From Micropterix aruncella (lineage: Eukaryota > Arthropoda > Insecta > Lepidoptera > Micropterigidae), in contig OX155963.1 in the NCBI GenBank assembly GCA_944548615.1, forward strand, positions 19,028,261 through 19,092,260: DNA of 64,000 nt. Direction: 5' to 3'. The notes below the pieces were generated by a model that saw only the letters and a program-made list of their open reading frames with translations, did no database searches and was not told the DNA's origin. Positions 63,961-64,000 of the stretch are shown piece after piece (the stretch's first letter is position 1; the number at the start of each line of letters is the position of its first letter). A program made the translations under genes and the position numbers.

Positions 63961-64000
63961 TGTTTACAACTGTAAACAGTACCGAGGTCAATGGTCGCCG

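Overview
The window is animal nuclear DNA, almost certainly from an insect and probably from a lepidopteran. It has intron-rich genes with GT-AG introns, very many transposable elements, TTAGG-type (insect telomere-like) motifs, and a LINE 3' end near 45.6-45.8 kb of a kind I associate with moth and butterfly genomes. The species cannot be read from the sequence.

Only two host genes can be supported. (1) Minus strand, 18018 down to 9073: a complete five-exon gene for a 248-residue ankyrin-repeat protein of the RFXANK/ANKRA2 family. (2) Plus strand, 21548 to beyond 63508: fifteen exons (938 codons, all splice phases compatible, no stop) of POLR1B/RPA2, the second-largest subunit of RNA polymerase I. 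Its last exons lie beyond the right edge. The two genes are divergent, about 3.5 kb apart. That gap holds a long fold-back repeat (about 18.2-19.8 kb) and a GCGGCCGC-ended inverted-repeat element that stops 86 bases before the POLR1B start codon.

Layout. 1-9 kb: two LINE 3' ends, inverted-repeat MITEs, a TTAA MITE and a hAT transposon with perfect 8-bp duplications. 9-18 kb: the RFXANK-like gene, with an RLE-type LINE, a CR1-like LINE carrying a nested younger LINE, and a second TTAA MITE in its introns. 18-21.5 kb: the divergent intergenic region. 21.5-64 kb: POLR1B, whose exons make up 2.8 kb of a 42-kb span. Its introns hold a SINE, Tigger elements, piggyBac MITEs, a non-autonomous hAT, a mariner, a Jockey-like LINE, an RLE LINE split by another LINE, an R1-type LINE, an autonomous-type piggyBac with an intron and a frameshift, a Harbinger-like MITE, a BEL/Pao element with two 1004-bp LTRs and almost no interior, and a CR1-like LINE.

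How they relate: POLR1B makes the catalytic core of the enzyme that transcribes rRNA. The RFXANK-like protein is probably a nuclear adaptor. Nothing in the sequence links them beyond sharing an intergenic region. I found no operon, CRISPR array, tRNA or rRNA gene, and no convincing new biological system. The unusual content is in the transposable elements: nested insertions, exact target-site duplications, internal-deletion series and mosaic elements.
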